In this document: one piece after another, positions 18,981-27,030 of the stretch
How positions within the stretch are numbered: position 1 is the stretch's first letter
Layout of the letters: every line of letters begins with the position of its first letter
Assembly: GCA_938009735.1 (NCBI GenBank)
Contig: CALLIG010000176.1
Span: 1 to 58,850 of the forward strand
Length of the DNA: 58,850 nucleotides
Direction: 5' to 3'
From: an uncultured Flavobacteriaceae bacterium
Lineage (GTDB): Bacteria; Bacteroidota; Bacteroidia; Flavobacteriales; Flavobacteriaceae
Position numbers and translations under genes: made by a program
Notes under the pieces: model-generated
What the model was told of the DNA's origin: nothing
Database searches by the model: none
The model's input: the letters and a program-made list of their open reading frames with translations, nothing else

Positions 18981-18987
18981 CAATGAT

Positions 18988-19022
18988 AAGTCGATTTCAT
19001 TTAAGTTTGAAATCGACTTTTT
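18988..19022 (+). terminator. Rho-independent terminator after the M16 peptidase
   Basis: The arms AAGTCGATTTCA (18988-18999) and TGAAATCGACTT (19008-19019) are exact reverse complements around an 8-nt loop and run into a T-rich tail. The hairpin lies 7 bp after the peptidase stop. Confidence 0.8.
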
Positions 19023-19074
19023 ATTTGTGTAACTTTTGGCCGTAGAAACAACCAATTCACTAAAAAGCATAATT

Positions 19075-19671
19075 ATGAAAACAATAAAATTCGCAGTATT
19101 GGCCCTTTTAATTGCCAGTACATACAACTGTAAAGATTTCAAAAAAGGATTTGACGAGGGAATGAAATCAGCTGAAGCTGAAGCAGCAGCTGGAGAAATG
19201 AAAGAAGAAGTCGCAGAAGTGGAATCTATTAAATTTAAGATGGAAGCTAAAAGTGATAGCAATGTGACAGGCGATGTTACTTTTACTGAAGAAAATGGTA
19301 GCGTAGGAATGACCGCAATGTTAACTGGTCTTACTCCTGGTGAGCATGCTATTCACATTCATGACAAAGCCGATTGTTCTTCTGCAGACGGAAAATCAAC
19401 TGGTGGTCATTGGAATCCGACCGGAACACCGCATGGTAAATGGGGTGCTGATGAAGGATATCACAAAGGTGATATTGGTAATTTCATAGCAGATGCTGAG
19501 GGAAATGCAACGGTTGAATTTTCTACGGAAGAATGGTGTATTGGCTGTGATGATGAAAATAAAAATATTGTAGGCAAAGGTGTTATTGTGCATCAAGGTG
19601 TTGATGATTTTACTTCGCAACCTAGTGGTGCTGCTGGTGCTCGTGTAAGTTGCACAGGTATCATTCAATAA
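19075..19671 (+). CDS. sodC: Secreted Cu/Zn superoxide dismutase
   Basis: I chose the ATG at 19075 (198 residues), which begins MKTIKFAVLALLIASTYNC, a signal or lipoprotein-like leader; a longer frame from 19036 adds 13 non-signal residues. The Cu ligands are in HAIHIH (H94, H96) and VIVHQG (H173), the bridging and Zn ligands in GGHWNPTGTPHG (H112, H120) and HKGDIGNF (H130, D133), and the active-site Arg in GAAGARVSC (R190). Cys in KADCSS and VSCTG would form the usual disulfide. An insert WCIGCDDEN near residues 154-162 adds a CxxC not seen in standard enzymes. It should dismutate superoxide in the cell envelope. Confidence 0.93.
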   Translation: MKTIKFAVLALLIASTYNCKDFKKGFDEGMKSAEAEAAAGEMKEEVAEVESIKFKMEAKSDSNVTGDVTFTEENGSVGMTAMLTGLTPGEHAIHIHDKADCSSADGKSTGGHWNPTGTPHGKWGADEGYHKGDIGNFIADAEGNATVEFSTEEWCIGCDDENKNIVGKGVIVHQGVDDFTSQPSGAAGARVSCTGIIQ

Positions 19672-19692
19672 AAGATTAAAATTGAATAAAAT

Positions 19693-19719
19693 AAAAAGCT
19701 GCTCATTGAGCAGCTTTTT
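19693..19719. terminator. Bidirectional hairpin terminator between convergent genes
   Basis: AAAAAGCTGCTCA and TGAGCAGCTTTTT are 13-bp reverse complements separated by one T, so a short loop closes the hairpin. A-runs and T-runs on both sides let it serve both sodC on the plus strand and the lipoprotein gene on the minus strand. Confidence 0.85.
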
Positions 19720-19741
19720 ATGTTTTATAAGGTAGTTGTTT

Positions 19742-20191
19742 CTAATTCTGAAATACTTCGTAGACCCTTACTTCTGGGTCAGCCTCTAATAATGGCCCTA
19801 ACTCACCAACGATGTCTTTTGTAAACAGTACGCTAGATAGATAATCACTTGCTTGTTGCTTTGATTCAAAACCATGTAATACTTGAACATCTTCGCTTCG
19901 CATAATCAAATCTTTTGAACTTGCACCATCTATTTGACTCAAAAAAGGTTCTTTGTATTTTAAATAGACTGCTGCTGCAGCTGGTCTGTTTTCTCTGGGT
20001 ATTTTCAAAGTTATTTGCAAATAGGCTATTGTTTTTGTTTTAACTATTTCACTTTCTGAGCTTAAATTTGCCTGTGTATCAATTTGCATTGCCAAGGTTT
20101 TTTCCTCCTTAACTTTAGTATTGCAACTAATTGCTGTAAACAATACCAATACTAAGGTTAAATGCTTAGAAGCCTTCATTGTACTTTTCAT
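19742..20191 (-). CDS. Lipoprotein with ABM-like (dimeric alpha-beta barrel) domain
   Basis: This is a 149-residue protein with a lipoprotein signal whose box is AISC (MKASKHLTLVLVLFTAISC from the second Met). The body (YLKYKEPFLSQIDGASSKDLIMRSEDVQVLHGFESKQQASDYLSS ... LLEADPEVRVYEVF) resembles the antibiotic-biosynthesis-monooxygenase/dimeric alpha-beta barrel fold, in which a conserved Gly-Phe and a final VxVYEV strand occur. I see no cofactor motif. It could act as a stress-related oxygenase-like or binding protein in the envelope. It lies downstream of the AraC gene on the same strand, separated by 106 bp, and may be separately transcribed. Confidence 0.65.
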   Translation of the reverse strand: MKSTMKASKHLTLVLVLFTAISCNTKVKEEKTLAMQIDTQANLSSESEIVKTKTIAYLQITLKIPRENRPAAAAVYLKYKEPFLSQIDGASSKDLIMRSEDVQVLHGFESKQQASDYLSSVLFTKDIVGELGPLLEADPEVRVYEVFQN

Positions 20192-20297
20192 CCTAATTAT
20201 TTTTATGATTATTAAGTCTCAAAAATATACATTGTCCATACCATGAAATAGTCAGAAATTTACTTTCAATGGTAAAAAAAGGAAGTTTATTAAAGTA

Positions 20298-21179
20298 CTA
20301 TTTGATTGAAATATCTCTGTAAATACTTGGTGAAACATTCATATATCTTTTAAAATATTTCACAAAATAGGAGGCGTCATCAAACCCCAGTCGAAAGGCT
20401 ATTTCACTTACTTGAAGACTTGTAAATTTCAGCAAACGCTTTGCTTCTAATATAATTCTTTCAGCTATAAGCTGGGATGGTCGTTTCCCTACTATGCTTT
20501 TAGTAATCTTACCTAGTGTTTTAGAGGATATATGCAATGTTTCTGCATATTCTCGAATCGACATATTTTTAGTATAATTGACCTCTAACAGATCTTTAAA
20601 ATTATAAAATTGAAATTCGTATTGATTGGTAATCGAGATGGTTTTATCAGTATCTTTTCTTTGTAAGCGTTCTAGATTAATTAAAAAGGATTTGAGTAAA
20701 AATCGAATTACGTCTTCATAACCAAATCCATCACGATTAAATGATTCTTTTTGTATCAAATCAACATAAGATAAGCCAACTCTCGCAGTATTTTCATCAA
20801 TTGAATAACAAGGGTTTTGCGGTGAATTAAATAAATTATATTTTAAGAATATATCTACATCAGAGTGCATGAAAAAGCTTTCATTAAAATGTATTAGCCA
20901 ACCATTTACATTGGTATTGACATCGAAGGCGTGTACCTGATCTTTGTTAACAAATAGTACTGTATTATTATGAATAGTAAAGCTTTTAAAATCAACTGTA
21001 TGGGTTCCGCCTGCTTCAAAAAACCAAATAATTTGATAGTAACTATGCGAATGCGGTACCGCAGCTTTCTCTCCGCTTTTTTTACGATAAACGTTCAAGT
21101 CATACACCTCAAATTGCAACTTCTCAGGATGGCCTTTGTGTAAATGATATTGTTCTATATTTTGCCTCTGTTTTTTCAT
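20298..21179 (-). CDS. AraC-family transcriptional regulator with N-terminal cupin domain
   Basis: This is a 293-residue regulator. Residues 1-150 form a cupin-like sensing domain with HSHSYYQIIWFFEAGGTHTVDF, where the His-x-His is typical of AraC effector domains. The C-terminal ~100 residues hold two helix-turn-helix units, with SIREYAETLHISSKTLGKITK and VSEIAFRLGFDDASYFVKYFKRYMNVSPSIYR, the classic AraC signature. It lies 27 bp after the amine oxidase on the same strand, so the two are probably one transcript and the regulator may control the oxidase or the downstream lipoprotein. The effector is unknown. Confidence 0.93.
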   Translation of the reverse strand: MKKQRQNIEQYHLHKGHPEKLQFEVYDLNVYRKKSGEKAAVPHSHSYYQIIWFFEAGGTHTVDFKSFTIHNNTVLFVNKDQVHAFDVNTNVNGWLIHFNESFFMHSDVDIFLKYNLFNSPQNPCYSIDENTARVGLSYVDLIQKESFNRDGFGYEDVIRFLLKSFLINLERLQRKDTDKTISITNQYEFQFYNFKDLLEVNYTKNMSIREYAETLHISSKTLGKITKSIVGKRPSQLIAERIILEAKRLLKFTSLQVSEIAFRLGFDDASYFVKYFKRYMNVSPSIYRDISIK

Positions 21180-21206
21180 AGCTGACCAACTGATATTTAG
21201 TCTAAA

Positions 21207-22262
21207 TTATTCAATAAGCTTATCACAAACTTTTCTTGCAGCCACAATTCCACTATAAATGGCGCCATCCATATAACCACCGTAAAGTGGTGAAGTTTCA
21301 GCGCCAGAAAACACTAAACGATCATTCATATAGGCTTTCGCAAAAACAGGATCACCATAAGAAGGACTCATATATACAGATTTAATAGATTCACAAGAGG
21401 TATTCCAATCTTGAGACCAGTCCTTTTCTTTGTAGGTTAAATATTCACTTATCTCTTCTCCCAAATATTTGATGAGATAATCTAGAATACGTTTTTTCCG
21501 TTCTTCAGGAGCTAAATCTCGAAGACCCTCATTCAAAAACCCCATTAAAGCATAAGTATTGTTTTCTACATTACCGTGATCGTAAAGCTCGCTTACTGCT
21601 CCAACCTGTCCTATTAAAGTACCAGATAGGTTTTTATCTCGCCAAAAAGGAGTTTTAAATGTCATGCCTACTTTCATGGCATTACTCATCCAGGTGTGTG
21701 TGCTATTCATCGTTCTTAAAACTACTTCCGAAAGCTCAGGTGTATATGCAATTCGTGTGGCAATTTTAGGCGGAATTGTTACAATAACCTTTTCTGCTTC
21801 ATAAACACCATTATCCGTTTCAACTGATAATTTATTGCCCATTTCAGAAATTTCAGAAACTACTGTCCTTAAATGAATTCTATCAAAAACAGGTTCAGCC
21901 AATGCTTTAATCATGGCTGAAGAACTTCCTGAGATACGGAATGCCGATGGCGTATTAGGGTCACTCTCAAAATAATGTTCCGGAGCCATCGTACTATAAA
22001 CCAAAACACTTCGCCCTTTACTATATTGATGAAATTTATCAAGGTTTAGTTCATTCAATATACCCAATACATTATGATGATGCGTTTGAAACCATGTAGC
22101 CCCCAAATCTATACCATTATTGGTCATTATTCGGCCCCCTACCCGATCTCGTGATTCAAGAATTACAAAATCGGTCTCACCTGCTTTTTCTAATTCAAAA
22201 GCCGATGTGAGTCCAGACAATCCCGCTCCAATGATGATATATTTTGAGGAATTCTTGTTCAT
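21207..22262 (-). CDS. FAD-dependent amine oxidase (monoamine oxidase family)
   Basis: This 351-residue protein has an N-terminal dinucleotide motif IIGAGLSGLTSAFELEKAG and the GRI-type FAD signature DRVGGRIMTNNGIDLGATWFQ that is typical of flavin amine oxidases. The C-terminal segment RLVFSGAETSPLYGGYMDGAIYSG is the second FAD-binding block. At 351 residues it is a little shorter than most monoamine oxidases. It should oxidise primary or polyamine-like substrates to aldehydes with release of hydrogen peroxide. It is the first gene of a probable operon with the AraC regulator. The exact amine is not predictable. Confidence 0.9.
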   Translation of the reverse strand: MNKNSSKYIIIGAGLSGLTSAFELEKAGETDFVILESRDRVGGRIMTNNGIDLGATWFQTHHHNVLGILNELNLDKFHQYSKGRSVLVYSTMAPEHYFESDPNTPSAFRISGSSSAMIKALAEPVFDRIHLRTVVSEISEMGNKLSVETDNGVYEAEKVIVTIPPKIATRIAYTPELSEVVLRTMNSTHTWMSNAMKVGMTFKTPFWRDKNLSGTLIGQVGAVSELYDHGNVENNTYALMGFLNEGLRDLAPEERKKRILDYLIKYLGEEISEYLTYKEKDWSQDWNTSCESIKSVYMSPSYGDPVFAKAYMNDRLVFSGAETSPLYGGYMDGAIYSGIVAARKVCDKLIE

Positions 22263-22601
22263 ATTCTTTTAGCTATAACCGTAAAAATACAGCTTCTGAA
22301 AAGGTTCTAATTTCTAGCTGTCATTACTCCATCATCAGTATCTCAAATTATTCCAATTACGACTAATAAGAGCTTAATCAAAAATGAAATCGATCAAAAG
22401 TTTCGATTTCGAAATTTTTCACCAATACCATTATACGCTCCTTTAACTAATGCCTTTTGATATTCAAAGATATTACAAGCATCGGCTATGATTCTAGTTC
22501 AAAAAAGAGAATGAATGGTAATTTTCGGAAATATCTAGTTTACTCGAGTAGTTCAAAAATTTATAACCTATTTTTAATCTTCAAAATAGGTCGCTATAAA
22601 A
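22263..22601. other. 339-bp divergent intergenic region with one hairpin
   Basis: This gap lies between the divergent amine oxidase and DUF4345 genes, so it should hold both promoters. GAAATCGA (22386-22393) and TCGATTTC (22403-22410) are exact reverse complements with a 9-nt loop. A plus-strand frame at 22457-22663 has TTG as its start and no recognisable domain, so I do not call it a gene. Confidence 0.5.
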
Positions 22602-23003
22602 ATGGAGAAGATTATAACACTAAAGAAACTACATTTAGGTATTTCAGCCTTCATTGTTATTAGTGTAAGTTTTGTTTATGGTGGAAACCCTAGCTCATTT
22701 TTGCCTTATGTATTTGGTTTCGAGGTGGAATCTATTGATCTTAAAAATATTCTCAGAGCTATCATGGGTTTGTATATTGCCTTCGGATGTTATTGGATTT
22801 ATGGACTCGTAAAACCAAAATATTGGAGAAGTGCTACAATTTCAAATGTCTTGTTTATGGGTGGTTTAGTAGCAGGAAGAATAATTAGCACAATCATTGA
22901 CGGCATTTCCGACCAACTTATGGTTGGTTTGATTTTGGAAGGCATTTTTATGCTTTGGGGAATTTTCCTTTTAAAAAATGATATATCATCGATCGAAAAA
23001 TAG
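22602..23003 (+). CDS. DUF4345 membrane protein
   Basis: This is a 133-residue integral membrane protein with four predicted helices (about residues 11-27, 49-70, 80-101 and 106-125) and short loops. The ILRAIMGLYIAFGCYWIYGLVKPKYW segment and overall length match the DUF4345 family, whose function is unknown. Its last codons overlap the start region of the following glyoxalase-like gene, which suggests translational coupling. It is the first gene of a likely operon with the glyoxalase-like protein and peptide deformylase. Confidence 0.85.
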   Translation: MEKIITLKKLHLGISAFIVISVSFVYGGNPSSFLPYVFGFEVESIDLKNILRAIMGLYIAFGCYWIYGLVKPKYWRSATISNVLFMGGLVAGRIISTIIDGISDQLMVGLILEGIFMLWGIFLLKNDISSIEK

Positions 23004-23617
23004 ACCATATCGTATATGCCGTATCAGATCTAGATAGCGCAACTATTAAATTTGAGAAAAAATTAGGAGTTCGACCAATCTTCGGTGGCTATCATAAAAC
23101 ATTCGGAACCAAAAATGCCTTAATCAATTTAGACGAAAACAGATACTTAGAACTTATTGCAGTTGATAATGACAATTTAGAAATAGAACCACCACGCTGG
23201 ATGGGTGTTGACCAACTCCATAAAAATAAAATTACACGTTGGGCAGTTACATCTGATTCTCTAGAAAAGGATAGTTCAATACTAAAAGTCCATAATTCTG
23301 AAATGGGAAAAATACAAGCAGGTTCTCGAAACGCCGCTGATGGATCACTACTACAATGGCAGTTGTGTATGCCACTACCTGCCCCTGAAGTGGAGCTAGT
23401 TCCTTTTATTTTAGATTGGAGCAGGACAGAAAAACATCCTTCAGATCTATTACCAAATATGAACTGTTCATTAGTAAAATTGTATGGTACGCATCCTAAT
23501 CCTGAAAAATATACTGCTATTTTAAAAGAGCTCGATTGTGATTTTCACATAAAGAAAGAAGACACTATTCAAATCAAATTGCTAATAAATTGCCCTAATG
23601 GGATGATTGAAATTTAA
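22988..23617 (+). CDS. Glyoxalase-like (VOC) protein without a standard start codon
   Basis: The conserved domain begins upstream of the first ATG (23201). The frame reads IDRKIDHIVYAVSDLDSATI from 22988, then KFEKKLGVRPIFGGYHKTFG, the standard N-terminus of glyoxalase-like (PF13468-type) proteins. The in-frame stop TGA is at 22979-22981, and between it and the domain there is no ATG, GTG or TTG. ATC at 22985 or 22988, or ATA at 23000, are the only start options; I use ATC at 22988 (209 residues). An ATG at 22978 is in another frame and would read into the domain if one base were lost from the A-run at 22996-23000. The protein is otherwise intact to its stop and should bind a divalent metal and a small substrate. 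Its start overlaps the DUF4345 stop. Confidence 0.75.
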   Translation: MDRKIDHIVYAVSDLDSATIKFEKKLGVRPIFGGYHKTFGTKNALINLDENRYLELIAVDNDNLEIEPPRWMGVDQLHKNKITRWAVTSDSLEKDSSILKVHNSEMGKIQAGSRNAADGSLLQWQLCMPLPAPEVELVPFILDWSRTEKHPSDLLPNMNCSLVKLYGTHPNPEKYTAILKELDCDFHIKKEDTIQIKLLINCPNGMIEI

Positions 23618-23632
23618 TCTATAACTTTTGTT

Positions 23633-24160
23633 ATGTCAGTACTAGAAGTAATTAAAATGGGTAATCCGAGATTACGTGAAGTTTGCTCGTTAGTGGAATT
23701 TTCAGAAATCAACACTACTGAGTTTCAAAAATTTATAGATGATCTTTTGGAAACACAAAACGCTGAGGATGGAGCAGGAATTGCAGCTCCACAAGTAGAT
23801 GTGCTACAACGTGTATTTACTATGGAATTGAAAGAGAACCCAAGATATCCTAATAAAGAAACTTTTCCGCTATATGTGGCCATCAACCCGGAAATCGAAC
23901 CAATTTTAGATACCATAATTGAAAGTTGGGAAGGCTGTTTATCTATTCCTGGTATTCGTGGGCAATTACCCAGATATAAAGAGGTAAGACTAAAAGCCTT
24001 GGACAGATACGGAAAGTCTTATGAGGTAGACTTAGATGGTTTTGCTGCTATAGTTGCACAGCATGAACTAGATCATTTGAATGGTGTACTTCTTGTTGAT
24101 CGAATGGAGTCGATGAAAACACTATCATTTCAAAAAGAATTTGAAACTTATTGGATTTAA
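23633..24160 (+). CDS. def: Peptide deformylase
   Basis: This is a 175-residue metalloenzyme that removes the formyl group from nascent proteins. All three motifs are present: GAGIAAPQV (motif I, with Ile in place of the usual Leu), EGCLSIPG (motif II, metal ligand C102) and QHELDHLNG (motif III, H144, E145, H148). It has the full catalytic set and a usual length. The gene follows the glyoxalase-like gene by 15 bp, so it is probably co-transcribed. Whether it is the main deformylase or a second paralogue cannot be told from this window. Confidence 0.9.
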   Translation: MSVLEVIKMGNPRLREVCSLVEFSEINTTEFQKFIDDLLETQNAEDGAGIAAPQVDVLQRVFTMELKENPRYPNKETFPLYVAINPEIEPILDTIIESWEGCLSIPGIRGQLPRYKEVRLKALDRYGKSYEVDLDGFAAIVAQHELDHLNGVLLVDRMESMKTLSFQKEFETYWI

Positions 24161-24183
24161 TTAAGACCGATTTTGGTTCTATG

Positions 24184-25245
24184 TTATATATCTTTCTTCA
24201 CTCGATGCACCTGCATTGCTTTTACAACCCATCTTGGCAAAGGCTTAAGCGGACTTCGTTTTTTCATATTAATAAAGATTCCTAATTTCTTTAAAATCGG
24301 CACTTTATGAGTTTCAACAAACTCTAAAAGTGTTCCATCGGGGTCTTCAACATAACTAAAATGTCCTGCTGCATCACCCATATCAAAGCTTTCAGCACTA
24401 TCAACAGTAAAAGGATGCCCTATTGCTTTTGCATCCTCACGATGAGCATCCATTCCAGATACATCAAAACACAAATGAATATAGCCTAAATCTCCCCAAA
24501 GACGATCTTTATATATTTTATTAGGTGTTCGATCTAACGCTTGAATAAGTTCAATTTCACAGGGGCCAAGTAATTCTCCAAAGCCACCTATTTCTTTCGT
24601 AATTCTTTTTAAACAAACCCGACGATACTTCTCTTTACCACCTGGTAGCATACTAAAATCAGTAAAAACTCTTGATTCATCAAAAGCAATACTATCAAAA
24701 CCAAGAAGGTCTTTATAGAAACTTATGGATGAGTCCATATCTGAAACCCCAATAGTAGCACCCATTACTCCACCTGAACTAGCTTTAGTTTCAGCATAAC
24801 AATAGGTATCGGCAATAACTTGTACTATATTATTCCATGGATCTTTAAAAAAGAAATGTGAAGTAGTTTCCGTTTTTTTAACGTCAGTAAGTAGCTGTAA
24901 ATGTTGTGTTTTTAATATATCATGAGATGCTTGTAAATCTTTCGATCTGATCTTCATTATTTGAATTCCTAAATCTCCAACAACGATTTCATTCTCGGGT
25001 GATTTCGGTGTTCTATCCTTAAATTGCCAAATTTCTAAACCACCCCCACCAATCATATTAAGCGCTAGGTAGGCTATTCGTTGTCGCACTTCGTCATCAG
25101 TATACTGCGTCATCAAATCGGCAGTTGATTCATCTTTAAAAAGAAGAATATCAAATCCTAAATGCGCCCTGTACCAATTAAAAACGGCTTTAACATCTTT
25201 TACACCTATGCCAATTTGCTGAATCCCATTAATGATTTTTCTCAT
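24184..25245 (-). CDS. Two-domain VOC (glyoxalase / dioxygenase-like) protein
   Basis: This 353-residue protein has two VOC modules. The first (residues 1-150) starts IQQIGIGVKDVKAVFNWYRAHLGF. The second (about 165-330) starts ATIGVSDMDSSISFYKDLLGF and ends DAAGHFSYVEDPDGTLLEFVETHKVPI, where the closing Glu is the usual metal ligand. A short basic tail follows (FINMKKRSPLKPLPRWVVKAMQVHRVKKDI). The layout resembles type I extradiol or hydroxyphenylpyruvate-type dioxygenases, but the substrate is open. It lies 13 bp downstream of a glycosyltransferase gene on the same strand. Confidence 0.83.
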   Translation of the reverse strand: MRKIINGIQQIGIGVKDVKAVFNWYRAHLGFDILLFKDESTADLMTQYTDDEVRQRIAYLALNMIGGGGLEIWQFKDRTPKSPENEIVVGDLGIQIMKIRSKDLQASHDILKTQHLQLLTDVKKTETTSHFFFKDPWNNIVQVIADTYCYAETKASSGGVMGATIGVSDMDSSISFYKDLLGFDSIAFDESRVFTDFSMLPGGKEKYRRVCLKRITKEIGGFGELLGPCEIELIQALDRTPNKIYKDRLWGDLGYIHLCFDVSGMDAHREDAKAIGHPFTVDSAESFDMGDAAGHFSYVEDPDGTLLEFVETHKVPILKKLGIFINMKKRSPLKPLPRWVVKAMQVHRVKKDI

Positions 25246-25258
25246 TTAAACTTTTACT

Positions 25259-25957
25259 TTAATAGGAGGTTTTTAAAAGCTTGCTATGCAGCATTTTTAA
25301 TTTTTTAGATGGATATCCTAATTTATACAAAATTAGAAGAAGCATATTCGAAAAATTGACCCTCAAATAAGAATTATATTTATATTTTCTGGCGGAAACT
25401 ATCAAGTCGCTCTTTATTATTTTATAGGGAATTTCATGTTCTTTTAAACGGTCGAAAAACTCAAAATCCTCCATGAGAATTTGGTTTTCATCAAAACCAT
25501 TAAGTCTTTCGAAAATGGTTTTTTTTATAAATAGGCATTGATCTCCCCCTCCCGTAAAAATACCATCTCTTGCCGTAAAAGAAGCATTAATTTTTAAAAA
25601 TAAATGCTCTGAATCGAAACGATATGAAAAAAAACCTGCGTCAAAATCGTCTTTTAAAGTCCGTTGAATATCTGATATAAAAGATTTTGGAGGAATAACA
25701 TCTGCATGCAAAAAAGCAAGAATAGTACCTTTTGCTACTTTTACCGCTTCATTCATTTGAGCAGACCTGCCTTTACCTTCGCACCTTAAAAAATCTATTC
25801 CAAGTTTTTTTAGAAACATCGAAGAACCGTCTGAGTTTTCAGAAGATAATGCTATGATAGTTTCGCAAGATGTTTCTTTTTGAAAGCCTATTAGAATCGG
25901 AACTAATTTTTCAAGATTTTCTTTCTCATTATGCGCGGGTATGATAATTGAAATCAT
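25259..25957 (-). CDS. Family 2 glycosyltransferase (TIGR04283-like)
   Basis: This 232-residue protein has a GT-A fold: SIIIPAHNEKENLEKLV at the N-terminus, GKGRSAQMNEAV, ILAFLHADVIPP with a DxD-like HAD, and TGGGDQCLFIKKTIFERLNGFDE followed by LMEDFEFFDRL. The GRxxQMN and GGDQ elements resemble the TIGR04283 group, which is often annotated in arsenosugar or related glycolipid pathways. No arsenic gene is present here, so that role is not supported. A DUF547 gene diverges from it across 164 bp. The VOC gene follows it by 13 bp. Confidence 0.8.
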   Translation of the reverse strand: MISIIIPAHNEKENLEKLVPILIGFQKETSCETIIALSSENSDGSSMFLKKLGIDFLRCEGKGRSAQMNEAVKVAKGTILAFLHADVIPPKSFISDIQRTLKDDFDAGFFSYRFDSEHLFLKINASFTARDGIFTGGGDQCLFIKKTIFERLNGFDENQILMEDFEFFDRLKEHEIPYKIIKSDLIVSARKYKYNSYLRVNFSNMLLLILYKLGYPSKKLKMLHSKLLKTSY

Positions 25958-26121
25958 TATGAGATCATTTAACTTTTATATTAGGACCACTTCTTGGTTA
26001 GTAGCTGGTTAGTTTTCGTCTACCTGTGTAACTTTACACGAAAGGTTTGACGTTTATCACGACCAAAATCAATAATATGTGATTAACGATGTAACAATAG
26101 TACGAATCTAAATCAGACTAC

Positions 26122-26910
26122 ATGAAACTACTTTTATTAAAATTTGCTGTTGTTGCTATGATTACTTGCTGTGCATTTGAAAAAGCCCCTGAAAAAATTG
26201 AGACGATTGAGGTTATAGAGTTCAATACTATTTCTGAAACGTTTCTATTGAATGCAATGGAAAGCGAAGACACTCAAGAAATTCAAAATCAATTAGCAAC
26301 AACTAGCTTGAAAGCACTTGAGCTTGGTTTGAAAACCGATGCTCAAAAACTAGCATTTTGGGTGAATGTCTACAACGCATACATTCAGGTCTTTCTTAGA
26401 AATAACCCTGAATTATACGAGGACCGAAATGCTTTTTTCAATGATGATCGTATAACTATAGCTGGCGAATTAATTTCGTTTGCAAAAATTGAGCATGGTA
26501 TTATTCGAAAATCTCAATGGTCACTAGGTCTAGGTAAAATTCGAAAATGGTTCCCTAATAAATTCGAACGTAAGCTCCGAGTAGACAAACGCGATTATCG
26601 AATTCATTTTGCGCTAAACTGTGGTGCTAAAGACTGTCCGCCAGTAGCCGTGTATTATGCTAATCGCTTGGATGAGCAATTCGATAAGAGTACCGAAATG
26701 TTTTTAAAAAAGACAACTTCTTATAATTCTGAAAAAAAAGAAGTTGCTATAACCTCATTATTTAGTTGGTTTCGCGGGGATTTTGGTTCTCAAAATAAGA
26801 TCAAAAACATTTTGAAAGATCAAGGTTTGATTCCCCAAACCAAAGATGTCGATATCATATTTAAAAACTATGATTGGAACTTAGATTTAGACAATAAAAC
26901 GACGCTTTAA
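26122..26910 (+). CDS. DUF547 secreted or lipid-anchored protein
   Basis: This is a 262-residue protein with a hydrophobic leader ending in a double Cys (MKLLLLKFAVVAMITCC), so it may be a lipoprotein. The body carries the DUF547 core, for example AQKLAFWVNVYNAYIQVFLR and RIHFALNCGAKDCPPVAVYYANRLDEQF. A Cys-His pair sits in FALNCG and EHGIIRK, which hints at a papain-like (transglutaminase-like) active site, but this is only an inference. It diverges from the GT2/VOC pair and is followed by the RND exporter after 120 bp. Its function is unknown. Confidence 0.8.
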   Translation: MKLLLLKFAVVAMITCCAFEKAPEKIETIEVIEFNTISETFLLNAMESEDTQEIQNQLATTSLKALELGLKTDAQKLAFWVNVYNAYIQVFLRNNPELYEDRNAFFNDDRITIAGELISFAKIEHGIIRKSQWSLGLGKIRKWFPNKFERKLRVDKRDYRIHFALNCGAKDCPPVAVYYANRLDEQFDKSTEMFLKKTTSYNSEKKEVAITSLFSWFRGDFGSQNKIKNILKDQGLIPQTKDVDIIFKNYDWNLDLDNKTTL

Positions 26911-26945
26911 ACGCTCATATCTACAATAAATTTGGCGCTAGGTGG

Positions 26946-26953
26946 TATATTTG
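26946..26953 (+). promoter_or_regulatory. Candidate Bacteroidota promoter -7 box (TATATTTG)
   Basis: This exactly matches TAnnTTTG and lies 77 bp before the exporter start. A second perfect match (TAAATTTG) lies at 26927-26934. No clear -33 TTTG is seen at the expected spacing, so either may be chance. Confidence 0.35.
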
Positions 26954-27030
26954 TAATCTAAAATCTTCGGGTAACAAAGCAGCCAATAATAGCATGCCGT
27001 TTTCTGTAGATTCATGGTCACCTGAATTAT

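Noticed and set aside
19036-19074. Longer start for sodC.
   Set aside because: It would place 13 polar residues before the signal peptide. The ATG at 19075 starts the leader directly.
22394-22498. A minus-strand tract of 34 codons that reads TRIIADACNIFEYQKALVKG and then AYNGIGEKFRNRNF, faintly like the start of a TetR regulator.
   Set aside because: It has a stop at both ends, no start codon and only loose likeness. It is too weak to call a pseudogene.
22457-22663. Plus-strand frame of 68 codons upstream of and overlapping the DUF4345 gene.
   Set aside because: It has a TTG start, low-complexity Ser/Lys/Tyr content and no known domain, and it overlaps a well-supported gene in another frame.
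25259-26910. The GT2 and DUF547 genes as part of an arsenosugar pathway.
   Set aside because: No arsenic methylase, radical SAM or other arsenic gene lies nearby, so the family label alone does not support it.
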